Shown here: positions 58,880 through 64,000 of the stretch, piece after piece
How positions within the stretch are numbered: the first letter of the stretch is position 1
Layout of the letters: every line of letters starts with the position of its first letter
Source: an uncultured Lachnospiraceae bacterium
Lineage (GTDB): Bacteria; Bacillota; Clostridia; Lachnospirales; Lachnospiraceae
Assembly: GCA_900551115.1 (NCBI GenBank)
Contig: URUY01000001.1
Location: forward strand, 186,001 to 250,000
Length of the DNA: 64,000 bases
Reading direction: 5' to 3'
Program-made: the position numbers and the translations under genes
Notes under the pieces: model-generated
Told to the model about the DNA's origin: nothing
What the model saw: the letters and a program-made list of their open reading frames with translations, nothing else
The model's database searches: none

Positions 58880-60301
58880 TTATACCGGATATGCGCCGTT
58901 CTTTACATCAGCCTGTGCAGGGTCAACTTTATCCTGCTGTGCCTGACGGTATTTGAAGAAATCAGTTGCAACCTGCGGGAACAATGCATAGGACAAAACG
59001 TCCTCATCCTGCTGCTTCCATTCTGCCATTTCTGATTCCAGTTTTTCCATTTCATTGGAAAGAAGGTCTGCCGGACGACAGGTAATTCTCTCTTCACCCG
59101 GAATAACCTTGTCGATTACTTCCTGATTCATAGGCTTAACTGTCTGACCGTACTTACCGCGCAGCACATCCTTTGTCTGGTCGGTAGCCATCTTATATCT
59201 CTCACCCATCAATACGTTAAATACTGCCTGGGTACCTACAATCTGGGAAGAAGGCGTAACCAGAGGAGGCTCACCTAAGTCCTTACGAACTCTGGGGATT
59301 TCCTGAAGTACATCATAGTACTTGTCCTCTGCATTCTGCTCCTTTAACTGGCTCACCATGTTGGAAAGCATACCGCCGGGTACCTGATATAACAGCGTCT
59401 TAATATCAACGCCCATAACCTTGGGATTAAGAAGTCCGTTAGCCAGACACTCATCTCTGTAGGGTCTGAAGTAATCCGCGATTTCTGCCAAAATGTTCTG
59501 GTCATAACCGGTATCGTAGGGTGTTCCCTTAAAGGTCTCAACCATAACTTCGGTTGCAGGCTGTGAAGTTCCCATTGCAAAAGGAGACATTGCGCAGTCA
59601 ATCACATCTACTCCTGCTTCTACTGCCTTAAGATAAGTCATGCTTGCCACGCCGGATGTATAGTGGGTATGAAGCTGGATAGGAAGCTTGGTAGCTGCCT
59701 TCATTTCCTTAATCAGCTCGGATGCCTTATAAGGAACCAGAAGACCTGCCATATCCTTGATACAGATGGAATCTGCACCCATTTCTTCAATCTTCTTAGC
59801 CATGTCAATCCAGTATTCCATGGTATAAGCATCGCCAAGCGTATAGGACAGTGCAATCTGCGCATGTCCGCGGCCTTCGCGTGCCTTAATCTTATTGGTT
59901 GCATTTACTGCTTCCTGCAGATTACGCAAATCATTCATACAGTCAAAAATACGGATGATATCAATGCCGTTGGCAACAGACTTTTCTACAAAGCTGTCAA
60001 CAACATCATCTGCATAAGGTCTGTAGCCTAAAATGTTCTGGCCTCTGAATAACATCTGTAATTTTGTATTTTTAAATCCGTCTCTTAATTTTCTGAGTCT
60101 GTCCCAGGGATCTTCCTTCAGGAAACGAAGGGACGCGTCAAAGGTAGCGCCGCCCCAGCACTCTACAGAATGATAGCCTACCTTATCCATCTTTTCCACA
60201 ATGGGAAGCATAAGGTCGGTGGGCATTCTGGTTGCAATCAGGGACTGGTGAGCGTCACGTAATATAGTTTCCGTTATTTTAATCGGTTTTGCTTCTGACA
60301 T
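58880..60301 (-). CDS. oadA: Oxaloacetate decarboxylase alpha / pyruvate carboxylase subunit B (carboxyltransferase)
   Basis: 473 residues. A TIM-barrel carboxyltransferase with metal ligands in ETILRDAHQSL (Asp), CIKDMAG (carbamylated Lys region), and LPIQLHTHYTSG (two His). PYC/OadA C-terminal helices follow (PGGMLSNMVSQL). No biotin domain is fused, so it uses the separate biotin carrier upstream. It transfers CO2 between oxaloacetate/pyruvate and biotin. It is the last gene of the set, after intergenic element B. Confidence 0.93.
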   Translation of the reverse strand: MSEAKPIKITETILRDAHQSLIATRMPTDLMLPIVEKMDKVGYHSVECWGGATFDASLRFLKEDPWDRLRKLRDGFKNTKLQMLFRGQNILGYRPYADDVVDSFVEKSVANGIDIIRIFDCMNDLRNLQEAVNATNKIKAREGRGHAQIALSYTLGDAYTMEYWIDMAKKIEEMGADSICIKDMAGLLVPYKASELIKEMKAATKLPIQLHTHYTSGVASMTYLKAVEAGVDVIDCAMSPFAMGTSQPATEVMVETFKGTPYDTGYDQNILAEIADYFRPYRDECLANGLLNPKVMGVDIKTLLYQVPGGMLSNMVSQLKEQNAEDKYYDVLQEIPRVRKDLGEPPLVTPSSQIVGTQAVFNVLMGERYKMATDQTKDVLRGKYGQTVKPMNQEVIDKVIPGEERITCRPADLLSNEMEKLESEMAEWKQQDEDVLSYALFPQVATDFFKYRQAQQDKVDPAQADVKNGAYPV

Positions 60302-60328
60302 TTCCTATTTTCCTCCTAAATTTTTTAG

Positions 60329-60470
60329 ATTTGCAGTGCAAATAGCACCGCTCTTTTCGCTGTGCTATTCGCAAATTCTGCTTCGCAGAATTTTGCTCAT
60401 CGCGCTTCGCGCTCTATATATCAGTCCTGACTGCCTGCTGCTCATGCAAGCATGGCATCTGTCAGTCAGG
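60329..60470. repeat. Hairpin-rich intergenic element B
   Basis: The 185-base gap between oadB and oadA holds no gene but a series of perfect inverted repeats: AATAGCAC/GTGCTATT (60341-60348/60362-60369) inside ATTTGC/GCAAAT; AAATTCTGC/GCAGAATTT (60373-60381/60385-60393); CGCGCTTCGCGC (60401-60412); and CCTGACTG/CAGTCAGG (60426-60433/60463-60470) around CATGC-AA-GCATG (60443-60454). The last hairpin shares its ATGCAAGCAT core and layout with element A upstream of pheS. Confidence 0.7.
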
Positions 60471-60486
60471 CCGGATATGCACAGCT

Positions 60487-61638
60487 TTAAAATACCCCGT
60501 ATATGGCCATAAAGGTGCCGGCTGCTACTGCTGTTCCGATAACACCTGCTACGTTAGGTCCCATTGCGTGCATCAAAAGGAAGTTGGTCGGGTCTGCCTC
60601 TGAACCTACTTTTTGTGATACACGGGCTGCCATCGGTACTGCAGACACACCTGCCGAACCGATTAACGGGTTTACCTTGCCATGCGTAACGGCACACATC
60701 AGCTTTCCGAACAGAACACCGGCTGCCGTACCGAAAATAAATGCAGCAAGACCAAGACCTACGATTTTAATGGTATCCCAATTTAAGAATGCTTCTGCAC
60801 TGGTTGTTGCTCCTACGGAAGTACCAAGCAGGATAACAACGATATACATCATTGCATTGGATGCCGTTTCGGTAAGCTGTCTTACCACGCCGGACTCTTT
60901 AAAGAGATTACCTAACATCAGCATACCTACAAGAGGAGCTGTTGTAGGAAGAATCAGGCTTACTACGATAGTTACAACAATAGGGAACAGGATTCTTTCC
61001 AGTTTTGAAACCGGACGAAGCTGATCCATCTTAATTTTTCTTTCTTTTTCAGTGGTAAGCAGCTTCATAACAGGCGGCTGGATAATAGGCACCAGTGCCA
61101 TATAAGAATATGCAGCTACAGCAATAGGACCCATTAAGCCTGTCTGTCCCAGCTTTCCTGCCAGGAAAATAGAGGTAGGACCGTCAGCACCGCCGATGAT
61201 GGAGATTGCGGCTGCCGCCTTACCGTTAAAGCCTAAGAAAATTGCACCGAAGTATGCTGCAAAAATACCAAACTGCGCTGCAGCTCCCAAAAGGAAGCTC
61301 TTGGGATTGGCAATCAGCGGACCAAAGTCCGTCATGGCGCCAACGCCCATAAATATCAGCGAAGGTAAAATTGCATATTCGTCCAAAATATAGAAATAGT
61401 AAAGTAAACCGCCCACTCCATTTGCCGAATCCTCTGCGTGAAGCATAATATCCGGATAAATGTTTACAAGCAGCATACCAAATGCTATCGGCAAAAGAAG
61501 CAGGGGTTCAAACCCGTGCCTTATCGCCAGATAAAGGAAAAAGCAGGCAACTGCAATCATAACATAGTTTCCCCAGGTCAGGTTAAAAAACGCTGTCTGA
61601 TGAAGCAGATTACCAAGCGTACTTGATATGTATTCCAT
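60487..61638 (-). CDS. oadB: Na+-translocating decarboxylase beta subunit
   Basis: 383 residues from the ATG at 61638 (GGAGG 7 bases upstream). About nine or more membrane helices. Signature segments: IFMGVGAMTDFGPLIANPK, IIGGADGPTSIFLAGKLG (the Asp that binds Na+ lies in GGADGPT), and GSAGVSAVPMAARVSQKVG. It decarboxylates carboxybiotin and pumps Na+ out. It belongs with the biotin carrier and OadG-type genes upstream. Confidence 0.96.
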   Translation of the reverse strand: MEYISSTLGNLLHQTAFFNLTWGNYVMIAVACFFLYLAIRHGFEPLLLLPIAFGMLLVNIYPDIMLHAEDSANGVGGLLYYFYILDEYAILPSLIFMGVGAMTDFGPLIANPKSFLLGAAAQFGIFAAYFGAIFLGFNGKAAAAISIIGGADGPTSIFLAGKLGQTGLMGPIAVAAYSYMALVPIIQPPVMKLLTTEKERKIKMDQLRPVSKLERILFPIVVTIVVSLILPTTAPLVGMLMLGNLFKESGVVRQLTETASNAMMYIVVILLGTSVGATTSAEAFLNWDTIKIVGLGLAAFIFGTAAGVLFGKLMCAVTHGKVNPLIGSAGVSAVPMAARVSQKVGSEADPTNFLLMHAMGPNVAGVIGTAVAAGTFMAIYGVF

Positions 61639-61706
61639 TTGATGACCTCCTGTAATTTTAGCATGGTACATTCCCCGTCAGGGGCTGTACGAAAGTGCCG
61701 GCTAGA

Positions 61707-62099
61707 TTAGTTTAAAGTAGCCAAAACCTTTCCTGCTTCTACTGCATCGCCAACTGATACTTCAATGCTGGCTACAGTGCCGTCTTCAGGAGCAACTACA
61801 GGAATTTCCATCTTCATTGCTTCAATAGTAACAACTGCATCGCCTCTCTTAACTGCTGTACCTACTGCCGCATCAATCTTAAATACTTTTCCTGCTGCAC
61901 CGGCTTCTACTTTGATGCTTCCTGCACCGGCTGCTGCCTTAGGAGCTGCGGGCGCTGCTACGGGTGCTTTTACTGCGGGTGCCGCTGCCTTAGGCGCTGC
62001 GGGCGCTTTTACGGGAGCAACACTTGCTGCACCTGCTGCACCTTCTTCTACTACTACATCATATACGTTTCCATTTACGGTAATGGTATAATTTTTCAT
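61707..62099 (-). CDS. Biotin carboxyl carrier protein of the decarboxylase
   Basis: 130 residues from the ATG at 62099 (GGAGG upstream); the ATG at 62114 overlaps the ribosome site. A short N-terminal domain, a flexible Ala/Pro/Lys linker (about 28-60), and a biotinyl domain (about 62-130) with the biotin Lys in IEAMKMEIPV. It shuttles CO2 between the carboxyltransferases and the OadB-type pump. Confidence 0.95.
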   Translation of the reverse strand: MKNYTITVNGNVYDVVVEEGAAGAASVAPVKAPAAPKAAAPAVKAPVAAPAAPKAAAGAGSIKVEAGAAGKVFKIDAAVGTAVKRGDAVVTIEAMKMEIPVVAPEDGTVASIEVSVGDAVEAGKVLATLN

Positions 62100-62114
62100 T
62101 TTTTTATCCTCCAA

Positions 62115-62996
62115 TTATCTTCTTTTTCTAATGCTTCTAACCACAAAACCATCCGTACTTACCGCACCTTCACTGGCTGCAATTGCTGCTGCAATTACTG
62201 CTATCAGTTCAAAATCATCTGTGCTTTCCGCATTTTCCTCTTTTTCAATAATCTGCGCAATCGTATTGTCAACGGCATTTTCTGTAATTGTTTTTACTTC
62301 TTCCTTTTTGTTCTTTTTGCTCAATTTTGCCTGTAATTTAGGAATACCGCCTAAAGCCCAGATAATCAGGCTGATTAAAATCAGTACAACGAACACAGTC
62401 CCCATACCCATGAGGGTATCCATAGCTGCCTTCATCATCAGCTCCGATACAGACTGATTCAGGTTCAAGGTGCAGCCTTCCAAGGTAAGGAATACATCAT
62501 TGGAATAAATAAGCTCAATCTCTGCGGTCCTTACATTGCCGTTTTTGTCCGTTACCGTACCTGTCACAGGAACCGTAACAACAATCTCGTCACCTGTCGC
62601 CTCATACGTTGCTGTAAACCCGTTCGTTACATCAACATCTCCCAAAGAAGCATACGTACCATTGAAGGAAGCGATACCGTTTAATATCGCCTGTCCGTCT
62701 ACGTCAATAGATTGGAAACTATAGCTTGCACCGTAACTTGAAAATACACGCAACGCATAACTGAATTCGCTTTCTGCCACAACTTCCAGTTCATGTACAT
62801 CGTAAGTGTCCTGATACTGCGCTGCCAGGGCATCATCGAAAAAGCCCAGCATATAGGGAACCACAAAATCCGTGGAAATAGTCTTTGCCATTTCCGCTCT
62901 GTTCTGTACCAGTTCACTCAGCTCTTCTTTGCTTCCGCAGGCTGAAAGTCCCAAAACACAGGTGAGCATACATAACATTGTCAGTAATTTTTTCAT
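62115..62996 (-). CDS. OadG-type gamma subunit fused to a lipoprotein domain
   Basis: 293 residues. Lipoprotein signal with lipobox LSAC (Cys20), then about 170 extracytoplasmic residues in a DUF3887-like fold, then the OadG segment: one helix (GMGTVFVVLILISLIIWAL), a charged cytoplasmic stretch, and the C-terminal IAVIAAAIAASEG ... FVVRSIRKRR. Classic OadG is about 85 residues; the exported N-terminal part is extra. It anchors the carboxyltransferase to the pump. Confidence 0.9.
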   Translation of the reverse strand: MKKLLTMLCMLTCVLGLSACGSKEELSELVQNRAEMAKTISTDFVVPYMLGFFDDALAAQYQDTYDVHELEVVAESEFSYALRVFSSYGASYSFQSIDVDGQAILNGIASFNGTYASLGDVDVTNGFTATYEATGDEIVVTVPVTGTVTDKNGNVRTAEIELIYSNDVFLTLEGCTLNLNQSVSELMMKAAMDTLMGMGTVFVVLILISLIIWALGGIPKLQAKLSKKNKKEEVKTITENAVDNTIAQIIEKEENAESTDDFELIAVIAAAIAASEGAVSTDGFVVRSIRKRR

Positions 62997-63013
62997 ATTA
63001 AGTATCTCCCTTT

Positions 63014-64000
63014 CTAAACTGTTCCATGCTTTTTGACCGGACGTTCCTCACATTTTGTGAATAACATCTCAAAAGCACCGATTACATATTTTCTGGTATC
63101 GGCTGCTTCTACTATCTGGTCAACATATCCTCTCCTTGCTGCGCTTGCCGCACTGGTCTGCAAAGCTGCATATTCAGCGGCTTTTTCCTTAATTACATCA
63201 GCGCCTTTTCCTTCATACATAATCTTAGCCGCAAGATTTGCATCCATGGAGCCAATTTCCGCATCCGGCCATGCAATCGTAATATCCGCACCGGTTGCTT
63301 TTGAGTTCATGGCAACATATGCGCTGCCGAAAGCCTTACCGATAATTACGTTTACCTTAGGAACAGTTGCATTTGCAAACGTATATGTAAGATGTGCTGC
63401 TGCAGATGCAATTTTCTTCTCACTGTATTCACATGCTTTGTAACCGGTTACATTTGTAAGCGTAAGAACCGGAATATCAAATGCATCACAGAAGTTCACA
63501 AAATCTGCTGCCTTTTCACAACCTTCAGGAGACAATACTGCCTCATACTTTTCTGACACATTGCCTTCCTCATCCAGTTTCTCGCTTCTGTTGGCAACTG
63601 CACCGATGGTTACACCGTCCAGTCTGATAAAGCCGGTAACCATATCCTTTGCATAATCTGCCTTCACTTCAACAAAATCATTATTATCAGCAAGAACAGA
63701 AAGTGCTACTGCCGTATCACCCTTGCAGCCTGCAATTTCAGCAGTCAGTCTGTTTAAATCATCCGTACACTCATCAAATGCAAGATTCTCTTCATTATTT
63801 GCAGGCAAAATAGAAACCAGCTTCCGCATCTGTGCGAGTACGTCTGCTTCTTCACCTGTAAAATCTACATTTCCGGCCTCTGCACTTTGGAATGCTGCAG
63901 ATGCTGTATCACATTTTGCAGTTGTATTGCCTGCAAGGGCATTGGGGGAATTTACAAACAGCTTTGCGTTCTTTGTTTCCATGAACGTAAAGTCTGACAT
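63014..64000 (-). CDS. Acyl-CoA carboxyltransferase (MmdA/PccB-like), N-terminus beyond window
   Basis: The C-terminal about 329 residues of a biotin-dependent carboxyltransferase of the methylmalonyl-CoA decarboxylase alpha / PccB type (usually about 510 aa). Crotonase-fold segments: AADFVNFCDAFDIPVLTLTN, VPKVNVIIGKAFGSAYVAMNS, and ADITIAWPDAEIGSMDANLAAKI. The Met at 64000 is internal; the true start lies to the right. It heads the visible part of the operon and exchanges CO2 between an acyl-CoA and biotin. Confidence 0.9.
   Translation of the reverse strand: MSDFTFMETKNAKLFVNSPNALAGNTTAKCDTASAAFQSAEAGNVDFTGEEADVLAQMRKLVSILPANNEENLAFDECTDDLNRLTAEIAGCKGDTAVALSVLADNNDFVEVKADYAKDMVTGFIRLDGVTIGAVANRSEKLDEEGNVSEKYEAVLSPEGCEKAADFVNFCDAFDIPVLTLTNVTGYKACEYSEKKIASAAAHLTYTFANATVPKVNVIIGKAFGSAYVAMNSKATGADITIAWPDAEIGSMDANLAAKIMYEGKGADVIKEKAAEYAALQTSAASAARRGYVDQIVEAADTRKYVIGAFEMLFTKCEERPVKKHGTV

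Overview
The window comes from a low-to-moderate GC, anaerobic, spore-forming Firmicute. The best fit is the family Lachnospiraceae; I do not name a genus. The evidence is a complete rnfCDGEAB operon, an ATP-type PEP carboxykinase, a biotin-dependent sodium-pump decarboxylase set, an aminoacyl-tRNA synthetase T-box leader, a Firmicute-type 6S RNA candidate, SpoIID- and SleB-like sporulation wall enzymes, and a short Cys/Gly/Asn-rich protein of a type I associate with gut Lachnospiraceae. Most genes lie on the minus strand. The window opens inside an LRR surface-protein gene and closes inside a carboxyltransferase gene.

Layout. 0-2.5 kb: LRR surface protein behind a class B sortase. 2.7-3.8 kb: a plus-strand trio led by the Cys-rich protein. 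3.9-11.1 kb: leuS, an EF-G paralogue, and a divergent aroF-tyrA pair with a palindromic operator. 11.1-14.2 kb: a probable transporter remnant, a zinc-ribbon/TPR/YD-repeat protein, VanZ-like and PilZ genes. 14.3-21.0 kb: queA, M18 aminopeptidase, pheST with a T-box and a hairpin-rich intergenic element. 21.0-23.8 kb: an AT-rich three-gene ABC exporter. 23.9-31.5 kb: YihY, SpoIID-like, 6S RNA, pckA, aminopeptidase P, deoC. 31.7-37.7 kb: citrate synthase, REC-GGDEF-GGDEF protein, thrC, SleB-like hydrolase, AP2/HNH-type protein. 37.7-42.5 kb: a four-gene cell-wall operon (BlaI repressor, M56 peptidase, MecA-like PBP, GH25 lysozyme). 42.5-45.8 kb: CapA-like lipoprotein, nicotinamidase-like hydrolase, MazEF-type toxin-antitoxin pair, decayed sequence. 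45.8-51.0 kb: rnf. 51.2-58.7 kb: RNase H-like exonuclease, cheR, rpsA, ispH, cmk, BaiN-type flavoprotein, RpiR and TetR regulators. 58.9-64 kb: decarboxylase/transcarboxylase genes.

How the parts fit. Central metabolism is well represented: PckA, citrate synthase, Rnf and the biotin/Na+ pump all act around oxaloacetate, ferredoxin and the sodium gradient. A c-di-GMP theme (GGDEF and PilZ genes) and a wall theme (SpoIID, SleB-like, PBP, GH25, sortase) recur.

The most noteworthy items are: the BlaI-M56-PBP-GH25 operon, whose promoter sits inside an 18-bp perfect inverted repeat; the Cys-rich trio with a possible sigma-K-type promoter; two related hairpin elements placed inside operons (about 20.4-20.7 and 60.3-60.5 kb); an RnfE with a Cys-motif and charged tail; and one biotin/Na+ pump that carries both an acyl-CoA-type and a pyruvate-type carboxyltransferase. 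All calls rest on reading the sequence and recalled family knowledge; no database search was run.
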